From Lachnospiraceae bacterium (GTDB lineage: Bacteria > Bacillota > Clostridia > Lachnospirales > Lachnospiraceae): a DNA stretch of 64,000 bases. Every line of letters begins with the position of its first letter. Position 1 is the first letter of the stretch. The notes under the pieces were generated by a model that worked only from the letters and a program-made list of their open reading frames with translations, did not search any database and had not been told where the DNA came from. Of this stretch, positions 17,697 to 26,168 are shown piece after piece. The stretch is taken from NCBI GenBank assembly GCA_023664345.1, contig JAMPFQ010000005.1, positions 141,317 to 205,316 of the forward strand, in the 5' to 3' direction. A program made the position numbers and the translations under genes.

Positions 17697-17746
17697 ACGG
17701 GATATTCCCGTTTTCATAAATCAGTCTCTCTTTTTAAGGGAGACTA
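17697..17746 (+). terminator. Two intercistronic hairpins before the binding-protein gene
   Basis: ACGGGA-TAT-TCCCGT followed by TTTC (17697-17714) looks like a weak terminator. AGTCTCTCT paired with AGGGAGACT (17724-17746) forms a second hairpin just before the ribosome site. Such structures commonly raise binding-protein mRNA relative to permease mRNA by partial termination or 5' protection. That role is inferred. Confidence 0.5.
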
Positions 17747-17767
17747 GAAGAAACAAGGAGGATTAAA

Positions 17768-19408
17768 ATGAAAAGAAAAAGTTTAAGCAAAGTCTTTGCC
17801 CTGGCGCTGGCTTCTGCTATGACCCTTGGTCTTGCAGCCTGCGGCGGCGGTGACGACGGCGCGGCAGGTTCCAGCCAGGCGTCCACAGCAGGTTCCAGCC
17901 AGGCGTCCACGGCAGGTTCCAGCCAGGCATCCACAGGCGGGGATTCAGCATCTACCCCCATTGCGCGTCAGACCATCACATGGAGCGTTATCGATCTGAA
18001 CGCGGGCAACAACAATGTAGGTGATTACGCGGAGCAGATCTTCCAGCAGATCGAGGACTATGTAGGTCATGACATCGATATCACATGGGTTATGAACGAT
18101 GCGCTGTCAGAGACCAACTCACTGGCTTTTGCAAGCCCCAAGACTATGCCCATGATCATGTCCTACGGCGGAACCATGACAGGTGACGTTGTGCGTGCGG
18201 CAAAGGACGGCGCGTTCGTAGACCTGAACGAGTACATCTGGGATGCTGAGAAGTACCCCAACCTTGCAGGTATGTCCCCGGCTGTTGCGGCGAACCTGAC
18301 CGTGGACGGTAAGCTGATCGCCCTTCCCCGTACTCGTGTGGTAGGCCGTTATGGTCTCTGCTATCGTCAGGACTGGGCTGAGGCTCTGGGCGTGGAACTT
18401 TCCGAGAACGCTACTCCTGAAGACGTGTACAACATGCTGGTAGCCATGAAGAACGGCAATGACAAGCATGAAGGTTTCTGTACTTATCCTATGGAAATGA
18501 CTTCCTACACCGGTCCTTTTGATATCATCCAGACATGGTTCGGATGCGGCAATGCATGGGCTGATGTGGACGGACAGCTGGTTCCTGTATGGATGCAGGA
18601 CGAGTACTTTGAGGCAGTGGAATACATCAAGAAACTCTATGATGAAGAGCTTATGCCTCAGGACTGGCCTTCCAGAGGAACAGACACATGGTCTGACGGA
18701 TGTAAGAAAGGTGACAACGGCGTGTATATCGACGTTCTTGACTCCGGTAAGAGAATCTGGAACTACTTCGTAGCAGAAGAAACCTATACTCCTTCTGTGG
18801 TAAATCCTGATGAGTCTGCTTCCATGGTTCTGTACGGCGCTGTAAACGGCCATACCCTTGCAACCGCTGGATATAACGGATTCTTCACCCTGTCCGCATC
18901 TACTCTGGATACGCCCGAGAAGATTGAGGCAGCTCTGACCATCCTTGACAAGCTGAGCGATCCTGAGATGCAGGTACTGACCCAGTTCGGTCTGGAAGGC
19001 ATCAACTATGAGCGCGACGATCAGGGCAGAGTTGTGAAGCTGGATGCAGAAGATGAGAAACTGGCAGGCAACTACAAGGGTCTGAACCAGCTGCTGACAT
19101 TCCTTCCCTCCACAGAGGCTACAACCGTTCCCGTTGTTACCACGGAGAGAGACGACGCACAGAACGCAGCCTACGCTGCAGCGCTTCCTTTGGCAGAGGT
19201 TGATCCCGCGCTTTCCTTCAAGGTGAACTCTGAGTCATATTCCCTGAACGGTGCGGATCTGGATACTCAGGCTACAGCATTGAGATCCCAGTACATCTGC
19301 GGCGAGATCACTCTGGATCAGTTCAAGTCCGGTCTGGATGGGATCAGAGCGGCTGGCTATGACCAGATCATCGCTGAGATCAACGAGCAGTATGCGGCAA
19401 ATAAGTAA
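17768..19408 (+). CDS. Extracellular sugar-binding lipoprotein
   Basis: A 546-residue solute-binding protein with a lipoprotein signal: basic start MKRKS, hydrophobic core, lipobox 'LAAC' with Cys near residue 25. A low-complexity tether with three GSSQASTA-type repeats follows, then the binding domain. It is the large LplA/YtcQ type. It would capture the substrate outside the membrane for the two upstream permeases. AAGGAGG precedes the ATG, and two hairpins sit in the gap before it. A terminator follows the stop. Confidence 0.92.
   Translation: MKRKSLSKVFALALASAMTLGLAACGGGDDGAAGSSQASTAGSSQASTAGSSQASTGGDSASTPIARQTITWSVIDLNAGNNNVGDYAEQIFQQIEDYVGHDIDITWVMNDALSETNSLAFASPKTMPMIMSYGGTMTGDVVRAAKDGAFVDLNEYIWDAEKYPNLAGMSPAVAANLTVDGKLIALPRTRVVGRYGLCYRQDWAEALGVELSENATPEDVYNMLVAMKNGNDKHEGFCTYPMEMTSYTGPFDIIQTWFGCGNAWADVDGQLVPVWMQDEYFEAVEYIKKLYDEELMPQDWPSRGTDTWSDGCKKGDNGVYIDVLDSGKRIWNYFVAEETYTPSVVNPDESASMVLYGAVNGHTLATAGYNGFFTLSASTLDTPEKIEAALTILDKLSDPEMQVLTQFGLEGINYERDDQGRVVKLDAEDEKLAGNYKGLNQLLTFLPSTEATTVPVVTTERDDAQNAAYAAALPLAEVDPALSFKVNSESYSLNGADLDTQATALRSQYICGEITLDQFKSGLDGIRAAGYDQIIAEINEQYAANK
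17864..17935 (+). repeat. Three 24-bp tandem repeats in lipoprotein tether
   Basis: Three nearly identical units of GCAGGTTCCAGCCAGGC plus seven bases encode the Ser/Ala/Gln/Thr tether just after the lipid-modified cysteine. Unit number could vary by slippage and change tether length without breaking the frame. Confidence 0.9.
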
Positions 19409-19454
19409 TCATATTTGAGCGGTTTTGTCCGCCAGATTGTCGGATCGAAGAGGG

Positions 19455-19489
19455 ACACCGGCATCCACATGATTGGATGCCGGTGTTTT
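19455..19489 (+). terminator. Terminator after sugar transporter operon
   Basis: ACACCGGCATCC (19455-19466) pairs with GGATGCCGGTGT (19475-19486) around an eight-nt loop and is followed by TTTTC. Confidence 0.85.
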
Positions 19490-19581
19490 CTGTGCGAAAC
19501 TTTTTCCCATCGTTCAAACACCAATTTTCCCCGGTCACATATTATATATCAATGAAAACAACTTAAAAGGAAGGATTCAAA

Positions 19582-19749
19582 ATGCAGGATTACTTGTATG
19601 AGAATAACATTGACAAATTTCCGGTAGCCATGGCCTATGTGCCCTGGCAGAGATTTGACAAGATGTATGACGACCTGGAGAAAGCCTATTGTGCGGGCAC
19701 CATTTTCCCTGAACTGGATAAACCTTTTACAGGAAGGAGATGTGTATGA
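19582..19749 (+). CDS. cotJA: Spore coat-associated protein CotJA
   Basis: A 55-residue protein starting MQDYLYENNIDKFPVAMAYV. The family hallmark is the run AYVPWQ...Y..LE.A...GT.FPELDKPF, visible as 'VAMAYVPWQRFDKMY' and 'CAGTIFPELDKPF'. CotJA belongs to the spore coat operon made in the mother cell during sporulation. AAAAGGAAGG lies upstream of the ATG. The stop overlaps the start of cotJB (TATGATG), so the pair is translationally coupled. Confidence 0.85.
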   Translation: MQDYLYENNIDKFPVAMAYVPWQRFDKMYDDLEKAYCAGTIFPELDKPFTGRRCV

Positions 19750-20006
19750 TGGGCAATAATAAGGAGCAGCTTTTGAGGGATATCGGTATTGTGTGCTTTG
19801 TGCTGACGGATCTCACATTGTATCTGGACACTCATCCCTTTGACCGCAATGCCATGGAGTATTTCAACCATTACAACAGGATCAAGAATCAGATGGAAAA
19901 GGAATTTTCCATGAAGTATTATCCGTTGAACACCAATCTGGCTGAGAGCAACAAGGAATGGCGCTGGGGTATGGCGCCCCTGCCCTGGGAAGGAGAGTGC
20001 AGCTAA
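19746..20006 (+). CDS. cotJB: Spore coat protein CotJB
   Basis: An 86-residue CotJB-type protein. The region 'VLTDLTLYLDTHPFDRNAME' followed by 'YNRIKNQMEKEF' is characteristic, and the tail 'WRWGMAPLPWEGEC' matches the family ending. ATG 19746 is six bases after GGAG (19736-19739). In-frame ATGs at 19740 and 19749 are alternatives. The stop codon abuts the cotJC start with no gap. Confidence 0.85.
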   Translation: MMGNNKEQLLRDIGIVCFVLTDLTLYLDTHPFDRNAMEYFNHYNRIKNQMEKEFSMKYYPLNTNLAESNKEWRWGMAPLPWEGECS

Positions 20007-20645
20007 ATGTGGAGTTATGAGAAAAGATTAGAGTTTCCCGTGAATATCAAAGAACCCAATGCGATGCTGGCACAGGCGATCATTTCCCAGTACGGCGGGC
20101 CTGACGGCGAGATGGGAGCCAGCCTGCGTTATCTGTCCCAGCGGTATTCCATGCCTGACCGCGAAGTGGCGGGACTGCTGACGGATATCGGTACCGAGGA
20201 ACTGGCGCACCTGGAGATCGTGGCCACCATCGTACACCAGCTGACCCGCAATCTGTCCATGGAAGAAATCGAGAAGAGCGGATTCGCCAATTACTACGTG
20301 GATCATACCGTGGGCGTATGGCCCCAGTCCGCCGGAGGATTCCCTTTCTCTGCGGCAGAGTTTCAGGTGACCGGAGATCCTGTTACGGATCTGATGGAAG
20401 ACCTGGCGGCGGAGCAGAAAGCCCGCACCACCTATGACAATATCCTGCGCCTGATCAAGGAGCCGGATGTATGCGAGCCCATCAAATTCCTGCGCATGCG
20501 CGAGGTGGTTCATTTCCAGAGGTTCGGCGAAGCCCTCCGCATCGTACAGGACAGACTGAACTCCAAGAACTTCTACGCGTTCAATCCCGCTTTTGATAAA
20601 TGCAGGGATTGCGACGACAAGCCGGACTGCGGCTGCAGCAACTGA
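20007..20645 (+). CDS. cotJC: CotJC, manganese-catalase-like spore coat protein
   Basis: A 212-residue ferritin-like four-helix protein of the manganese catalase family incorporated in the spore coat. Candidate metal-ligand segments are 'GTEELAHLEIV' and 'DLAAEQKARTTYDNIL', with a later 'VVHFQRFGEAL'. The C-terminus ends in a cysteine-rich tail 'CRDCDDKPDCGC', which could cross-link or bind metal in the coat. It is the last gene of cotJABC, followed by a clear terminator. Confidence 0.9.
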   Translation: MWSYEKRLEFPVNIKEPNAMLAQAIISQYGGPDGEMGASLRYLSQRYSMPDREVAGLLTDIGTEELAHLEIVATIVHQLTRNLSMEEIEKSGFANYYVDHTVGVWPQSAGGFPFSAAEFQVTGDPVTDLMEDLAAEQKARTTYDNILRLIKEPDVCEPIKFLRMREVVHFQRFGEALRIVQDRLNSKNFYAFNPAFDKCRDCDDKPDCGCSN

Positions 20646-20660
20646 ATGTAAGAAAAAGAA

Positions 20661-20695
20661 ATGGCAGGGTGCGATATCCCTGCCATCATTTTTTT
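20661..20695 (+). terminator. Terminator after cotJABC
   Basis: TGGCAGGG and CCCTGCCA pair around TGCGATAT and are followed by TCATTTTTTT. Confidence 0.85.
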
Positions 20696-20775
20696 GAACC
20701 TTTATCCGATTCATTACAATATACAGTTGAAGGACAAAACTCCTTCACAAAAGACGTCTTTGGATAGGAGCAGTA

Positions 20776-21306
20776 ATGACAAAGCAGGAACTGACAGATT
20801 GCATTGATACATATGGCAGGGAACTCTATTCCTTTTGCAGGCATCTGACCGGGAACGCGCAGGAAGCGGACGAACTGTATCAGGACACGTGGCTGAAAAC
20901 CATGGAATTGCTGGAAGATATCGATCCCATGGGAAATGTGAAAAGCTACTGCCTGTCCGTAGCGCTGCGGCTCTGGAAGAACAGGAAGCGCAAGTTCGCC
21001 TGGCGGAAACGGATCGCCGGAACGCAGGACATTCTGGATGAAGAGGGACTGGAATATATCAGCGATGGCAGCCCCACCTCGGAAGAGCGGGTCCTGGAGA
21101 AAGAGCGGGACAGGATGGTCTGGAACGCCGTGGACGCCTTGCCGGAGAAGTTACGGACGGTCATTCTCCTGTACTACATGGAGGAACTGAGTGTTTCGCA
21201 GATCGCGGCTGCAGCGGGAGTGCCGGAGGGAACGGTAAAGAGCAGGCTGTATCATGCAAGGAAGATCCTGGAACAGAAATTGGAGGGTGTTTACTATGAA
21301 AAGTGA
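20776..21306 (+). CDS. ECF-type RNA polymerase sigma factor
   Basis: A 176-residue extracytoplasmic-function sigma factor. Region 2 is visible in 'SFCRHLTGNAQEADELYQDT' with 'WLKTMELLEDI'. Region 4 is visible in 'PEKLRTVILLYYMEELSVSQ' and 'GVPEGTVKSRLYHARKILEQ'. Its last 11 bases overlap the next gene, a membrane protein that probably sequesters it. Regulon unknown. The upstream gap contains a GAAGGA-TCCTTC hairpin just before the gene. Confidence 0.9.
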   Translation: MTKQELTDCIDTYGRELYSFCRHLTGNAQEADELYQDTWLKTMELLEDIDPMGNVKSYCLSVALRLWKNRKRKFAWRKRIAGTQDILDEEGLEYISDGSPTSEERVLEKERDRMVWNAVDALPEKLRTVILLYYMEELSVSQIAAAAGVPEGTVKSRLYHARKILEQKLEGVYYEK

Positions 21307-22543
21307 GCTGGATGAGCTTTTGACACGTGTCCTTACTCCAAGGGAGGAACCCGGTGATATCCTGAACCGGAAGATCTTAAACCAGGTAAAGGAGAGAGAG
21401 TCTATGAGATCAAAGAAATATAAGAGAGCCTCCGCCGCAGTGATCGCGGCTGCCGTTGTAGCCGCCAGTTCCATCACCGCCGTGGCGGCATGGCAGTACA
21501 GGAGCGCGTCCCAGGTGGCGGAAGAATTCGGGGATGAAAGCCTTGCGGGCCATTTTGCGGAGCAGGCGTCCCAGGGCGCGGTCACAGATCCCCCCGCAGG
21601 GCAGGCAGGGAGTGCGGAAACGGGCAGCAATGGCATTTCGGAGATTGCGGGAGAGAGCCAGAGTTTCGGCGGTTATAAGGTGACCGTGCTGGGGCTGTTG
21701 TCCGGCGAGAACCTGTCCGAGTACCGGAGCAGGATCAACGGAAATGTGCGGAACGACAGTACCTACTGCGTGGTAGCCATTGAGAGGGAGGATGGCGCTG
21801 CGGTGGATGCGGAGAAGAGTGAGTTCTTCGTGTCGCCCCTGATCGGCGGCCTGGAGCCCTGGAAGTATAACGCGGCGTCCATGGGCGGAAATTACAGTGA
21901 GTTTGTGGAAAACGGTGTGCTTTACCGGCTGTCGGAGTGCGATAATATTGCATATTTCGCAGATCATGAACTGTATCTGTGCGTCACTGACACCAGTTTT
22001 TATGACACGCGCCTCTATCATTATGACGAGGCTGCGGGAAGCATTTCCAGGAATACGGATTATGAGGGCTTGAACGCGCTGTTCGAACTGAAGCTGGACG
22101 CCTCCCTGGCCGACCCGGTGAAGGCACAGGCGCTGATCGATGCGGTCAACGCGCCCGATGAGGATGACGGGACGGAAGTTGAAGTCCCCCCGGAGGCAGC
22201 GGAAGCCATGGCATGGGCAGGGAACCTGACCTCAGAGAACCTGGAGCAGTACTGCGTCAGGATGGAGAATACGGTGCAGACGGTCTTTCCCGACAGGGAT
22301 GGAATTTATGTCATCGAGTCCTGGCTGGTAAACGAGGCGGTTTCCGATACCGCGGGCGGCAGCGCGACATTTCCTGCTGAGTTATATAATGCCGAAAACT
22401 ATACGCTGGGAACGCTGTATATCGGCGGCTATGGCGGCAGCAGCATGGAGGACCTGGTGATCGACACATTTATCTTAAATGAGGACGGCAGCCTGACTTT
22501 CGCGGCGTGGGTGCCCAGAGAGGTCAGCATGTATCTGAAATAA
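21296..22543 (+). CDS. Putative anti-sigma factor, single-pass membrane protein
   Basis: A 415-residue protein with a short cytosolic N-terminus (MKSELDELLTRVLTPREEPG). A membrane helix lies near residues 40-62 ('AAVIAAAVVAASSITAVAAW'), and a large extracellular part follows. It overlaps the ECF sigma gene by 11 bases and has GGAGGG before its ATG, the standard sigma/anti-sigma layout. No zinc-finger anti-sigma motif is visible, so the sigma-binding role is inferred from position and topology. The extracellular part resembles DUF4179-type proteins found in such pairs, but that match is weak. Confidence 0.7.
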   Translation: MKSELDELLTRVLTPREEPGDILNRKILNQVKERESMRSKKYKRASAAVIAAAVVAASSITAVAAWQYRSASQVAEEFGDESLAGHFAEQASQGAVTDPPAGQAGSAETGSNGISEIAGESQSFGGYKVTVLGLLSGENLSEYRSRINGNVRNDSTYCVVAIEREDGAAVDAEKSEFFVSPLIGGLEPWKYNAASMGGNYSEFVENGVLYRLSECDNIAYFADHELYLCVTDTSFYDTRLYHYDEAAGSISRNTDYEGLNALFELKLDASLADPVKAQALIDAVNAPDEDDGTEVEVPPEAAEAMAWAGNLTSENLEQYCVRMENTVQTVFPDRDGIYVIESWLVNEAVSDTAGGSATFPAELYNAENYTLGTLYIGGYGGSSMEDLVIDTFILNEDGSLTFAAWVPREVSMYLK

Positions 22544-22587
22544 AAAGTATTAATCATTAACCCCTGAAACACTGCAAAGTTACGAAA

Positions 22588-22625
22588 AGGAGCGTCGATC
22601 TCAACGGGATTGGCGCTCTTTCGAC
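22588..22625 (+). terminator. Weak hairpin between converging genes
   Basis: GAGCG and CGCTC flank an imperfect inner stem and lead into TTTC. It may serve as a terminator for the anti-sigma gene. Confidence 0.35.
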
Positions 22626-22648
22626 TATCATGCCGACTGTTGTGCGGT

Positions 22649-23005
22649 TCACGATTCCGGACAGGCGGCGAGGAACAGTTTCAGCATATCCAGGGCATAT
22701 TTCCTGTTCCGTGTCTGGGCGTGATCCAGCATATTTACAATGGCGGCCACCTCCTCGGTATGGCTGCCTTTTTCGTCTTCTCCATCTTCTTTTCCATAAA
22801 TGATATAGTCCATGGACATATTCATGGAGGCGGAAATGGCCATCAGGGTCTCCACGGACATGCCGCAGCTGCCCCGTTCTATGTCTGCGTAGTATTTTGA
22901 CGCGCGGTTGATCCGTTCTGCCATCTCATCCTGCGTAAAACCCAGCAGTGTGCGCTTTAAGCGTATTCTGTCCCCGGCGGCGAGCCGGTCATAAGTTTCT
23001 TTCAT
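22649..23005 (-). CDS. Xre-family helix-turn-helix regulator
   Basis: A 118-residue cytoplasmic repressor-type protein. The N-terminal HTH reads 'RIRLKRTLLGFTQDEMAERI' followed by 'YYADIERGSCGMSVETLMAI'. A short charged and helical C-terminus follows ('AAIVNMLDHAQTRNRKYAL'). The chosen ATG has GGAGG 11 bases upstream; a longer frame reaches 23065. The gene is divergent from the glycan cluster beginning at 23143 and is a plausible regulator of it. No operator was identified. Confidence 0.85.
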   Translation of the reverse strand: MKETYDRLAAGDRIRLKRTLLGFTQDEMAERINRASKYYADIERGSCGMSVETLMAISASMNMSMDYIIYGKEDGEDEKGSHTEEVAAIVNMLDHAQTRNRKYALDMLKLFLAACPES

Positions 23006-23142
23006 ATCATATTTATCCTCCGTGATCATTTTATTATCTGCGAAATAATTATGTTGACGACACACGTTATGGACGTATATAATAAGTATGTTTAAAACGT
23101 ATATGATATAGGGAGCATGAAACGAAGCAGCGGCAGAGGAAG

Positions 23143-24285
23143 ATGAAGAAAATACTGATCATTACGGCTATTGGCGGTTTTCTGCCGCAATTTGAGATGA
23201 ATGACGTGAAAATACTGATGGAACAGGGTTATGAGGTCCATTATGCCTCCAATTTTGCCAATCCCATATATGAATTGGATATGGGATCGCTGGAACAGAT
23301 GGGGATCAGGCTCCATCCCATCGACATACAGAAGTCCCCTTTAAGGTTCCTGCGCAATATGCGGGCGCTGAGAGAAATCATTTCCATCCTGCGGAAAGAA
23401 AAGATCAGTGTCGTCCATTGCCATAATCCCATGGGTGGGGCGTTGGGGAGACTGGCGGCCATGGCATGCGGTCCGTCGGGTCCTTATGTGTTATATACGG
23501 CCCACGGATTTCATTTTTATGATGGGGCGCCGCCTTTGAACTGGCTGTTGTTCTTTCCGGCGGAGTACCTGCTTGCCAGACATACGGATACCATCATCAC
23601 CATCAACGGGGAGGATGATGCCCGGGCGCGCAGATGCCTGGCCGGAAAGAGAAAAGAGGTATACAGGATCCCCGGAGTAGGGGTGAAGACATCCCGTTTC
23701 GCGCCGGATCCGGATATGCGGAAAGAAGTGCGGAAGACCCTGGGGATAAGGGACGGCATCTTTTACATATTATCGGTAGGAGAACTGAACCGCAATAAGA
23801 ACCATGAGGTGATCATCCGAGCCATTGCCAGCCTGCATGATCCCGATATCTGTTATGGCATATGCGGTAAGGGTTATCGACAGGGATATCTGGAAGAACT
23901 GGCCAGGAAAGAGGGCATAGAGGATCAGGTAAAGTTGTTTGGATTTCGGAACGATATCCCCCGGATGCTCCAGGGCGCGGACTGCTTTGTTTTCCCGTCC
24001 AGGCGGGAAGGCCTTGGGATCGCGGCGCTGGAGGCCATGGCGGCGGGACTGCCCATGATCACATCCGACTGCCGCGGCACAAGGGAATATATGGAGGATA
24101 ACGTGACCGGTTATATGTGCCGCAGCGGACAGGTCAGCGAATACGCGCGTCTGATCAAAAAGATGAAGGACAACCCGGAGAAACGGGCAGAAATGTCATG
24201 TGTGTGCCACAGGGTCGCGGAGAACTTTAACCTGGACAGGACAGACAGGATCATGAGAGAGATCTATGGAGGTCTGAAACAATGA
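23143..24285 (+). CDS. Glycosyltransferase family 4
   Basis: A 380-residue cytoplasmic GT-B transferase. The N-terminal domain starts 'KKILIITAIGGFLPQFEMND'. The C-terminal donor-binding domain has the retaining GT4 EX7E motif in 'RREGLGIAALEAMAAGLPMI', preceded by 'LFGFRNDIPRMLQGADCFVF'. It would add a sugar from a nucleotide donor to a lipid-linked acceptor. It is the first gene of a run of surface-glycan genes and is followed within 45 nt by a GT2 gene. Sugar and linkage are not deducible. Confidence 0.9.
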   Translation: MKKILIITAIGGFLPQFEMNDVKILMEQGYEVHYASNFANPIYELDMGSLEQMGIRLHPIDIQKSPLRFLRNMRALREIISILRKEKISVVHCHNPMGGALGRLAAMACGPSGPYVLYTAHGFHFYDGAPPLNWLLFFPAEYLLARHTDTIITINGEDDARARRCLAGKRKEVYRIPGVGVKTSRFAPDPDMRKEVRKTLGIRDGIFYILSVGELNRNKNHEVIIRAIASLHDPDICYGICGKGYRQGYLEELARKEGIEDQVKLFGFRNDIPRMLQGADCFVFPSRREGLGIAALEAMAAGLPMITSDCRGTREYMEDNVTGYMCRSGQVSEYARLIKKMKDNPEKRAEMSCVCHRVAENFNLDRTDRIMREIYGGLKQ

Positions 24286-24330
24286 AAAGAAGAGAGTCGG
24301 TCAGACGGATGGCGGAGGAATGAGGAAACA

Positions 24331-25233
24331 TTGAAAGAAAGCAGGGACGAAAAAAGAGCGCCGAAGATCAGCGTGATCATGAGTATATACAATCAGCGGA
24401 ACAGCGGATATCTGGACCAGGCGGTCATGTCCATCTTGAACCAGACTTTCGGGGATCTTGAGTTTATCATCTACGACGACGGATCGGACGCGGCTGTCTG
24501 CCGCCAGCTTGAAAAATATGAGCAGCTTGACGACAGGATCACTCTGATCCACAGCCATGAGAACTGCGGGCTGGCGTATTCCCTGAACACCTGCATCAAT
24601 GTGGCCAGGGGAAAATACCTTGCCAGGATGGACGACGATGATATCAGCGATCCGGAACGGCTGGCTGTACAGTATGAATACATGGAAAACCACCCTGAGA
24701 TCGCTTATGTGGGCTGTAACGCCCGGCTGATCGATTCCAGAGGCGTGTGGGGGCACAGGGTCATGCCGGAGTTCCCCATGAAGCATTCTTTCCTGCGCTA
24801 TTCGCCTTTCATCCATCCATCGGTGATGATCCGGCGGAGCATCTTTGACACCCAGGAAGCCTATCGCTTTTCCAAGGATACATGGCGGTGTGAGGATTAT
24901 GAACTGTTCATGAGACTGATGCGGCTGGGGTATCGCGGCGGGAATATCCAGCAGGAATTGTTCTGTTACAGAGAGGATGCCGATTCCTATCGGAAAAGGA
25001 AGTTCAAGTACCGGATAGATGAGATGAAGCTCAGATACCGGAATTTCAAAGACCTTGGGCTGTTGTATCCCATTGGCTGGCTGTATGTGGCCAGACCACT
25101 TGCGGCTGCCATTGTGCCGTCCAGGCTGACCTATATGGCGAAGAAGCTGTACCACAGGCAGCCACGGGTTGAAAACAGCGGAGAGGAGGTCCTTGCCCTG
25201 TCAGGACCGTTATATGCACAGAGAGGAATGTAA
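24331..25233 (+). CDS. Glycosyltransferase family 2
   Basis: A 300-residue GT-A transferase. The nucleotide-binding start 'ISVIMSIYNQRNSGYLDQAV' and the metal-binding acidic motif 'ARMDDDDISDPERL' are clear. The C-terminal helix region is basic and may contact the membrane ('LTYMAKKLYHRQPRVE'). TTG is the start codon, with GAGG six bases upstream. It stands two bases before the sortase gene, so glycan synthesis and protein anchoring are co-transcribed here. Substrate unknown. Confidence 0.9.
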   Translation: MKESRDEKRAPKISVIMSIYNQRNSGYLDQAVMSILNQTFGDLEFIIYDDGSDAAVCRQLEKYEQLDDRITLIHSHENCGLAYSLNTCINVARGKYLARMDDDDISDPERLAVQYEYMENHPEIAYVGCNARLIDSRGVWGHRVMPEFPMKHSFLRYSPFIHPSVMIRRSIFDTQEAYRFSKDTWRCEDYELFMRLMRLGYRGGNIQQELFCYREDADSYRKRKFKYRIDEMKLRYRNFKDLGLLYPIGWLYVARPLAAAIVPSRLTYMAKKLYHRQPRVENSGEEVLALSGPLYAQRGM

Positions 25234-25235
25234 GA

Positions 25236-26135
25236 ATGCAGAAGACATCGGGACAGAAGATCATCAAGATAGCCGCCGGGATCGTGGGGCTGGCATTGGT
25301 ATTCTTTTTCGGAGTATGGATCAGCAGACAGATATACCACAGGCCGGACGCGGAAGCAGCCTCGGCGTCTCAGGCGGAGGAACTGGCGGAGGCAGCTTCC
25401 GCGCCGACACACACGGAGGAGGAACTGGAAGAACTGTATCGTTCCATAAAGGAGACTGCGCTGCTCTCCGGAGGTTCGGAGGAGGTTATCGGCATCCTGT
25501 CGGGAAAGGATCCGGCGGGATCTGACGGAAACGCGCAAGAACCTGGAAACGGCCAGACGGAGGTTGATTTCGAATATTTATGGACAGTCAACGAAGACAT
25601 CATCGCCTGGATAACCATCCCTGGAACCAATATAGATTACCCGGTCCTGCGGCATCCGTCAAATGACGGCTATTATCTGAACCATAATATCGACGGTTCA
25701 CCCGGATATCCCGGCTGTATCTATATCGAAAGCCTTAATTCCGCCGACTTTACGGACGCAAATACCGTGCTCTACGGGCATAACCTGAAAGCAAAGACCA
25801 TGTTCACAGAACTGCACAGATTTGAGAACCGGGACTTTTTTGATGAGAATGATGAAGTTATCATCTATCTGCCTGACAGGGAGCTCCATTATCAGATATT
25901 TGCCGCCCATGTCTATGACGACAGGCACCTGCTGTACAGCTTTGACTTTGCAGACGAGGATATCTATGCCGGATTTTTGCAGTCGATCTACGATATCCGC
26001 GATATGAGCGCCAATATCAACAGGGATCTCACAGTGACTTCACAGGACAGGATCATTACCATGTCAACCTGTATGCCTAACAAGGCAGATGCGGAGAAGA
26101 GGCTGTTGGTGCATGCGGTCCTGCTGCAGGAGTAG
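25236..26135 (+). CDS. srtB: Class B sortase
   Basis: A 299-residue membrane-anchored transpeptidase that cleaves a sorting motif and links the protein to the cell wall. An N-terminal helix spans about residues 9-30. A low-complexity stalk follows, then the catalytic domain. The triad is visible: H182 in 'VLYGHNLK', C279 in 'TMSTCMP' and R289 in 'KRLLVHAV'. The class B layout is supported by 'TIPGTNIDYPVL' and by the extended insert between His and Cys. The likely substrate is the small secreted protein at 27305, whose C-terminus carries an SPKTG motif. Confidence 0.92.
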   Translation: MQKTSGQKIIKIAAGIVGLALVFFFGVWISRQIYHRPDAEAASASQAEELAEAASAPTHTEEELEELYRSIKETALLSGGSEEVIGILSGKDPAGSDGNAQEPGNGQTEVDFEYLWTVNEDIIAWITIPGTNIDYPVLRHPSNDGYYLNHNIDGSPGYPGCIYIESLNSADFTDANTVLYGHNLKAKTMFTELHRFENRDFFDENDEVIIYLPDRELHYQIFAAHVYDDRHLLYSFDFADEDIYAGFLQSIYDIRDMSANINRDLTVTSQDRIITMSTCMPNKADAEKRLLVHAVLLQE

Positions 26136-26168
26136 CATGCGGGGAAGTCTTGAGCATGGAGGTTGGGA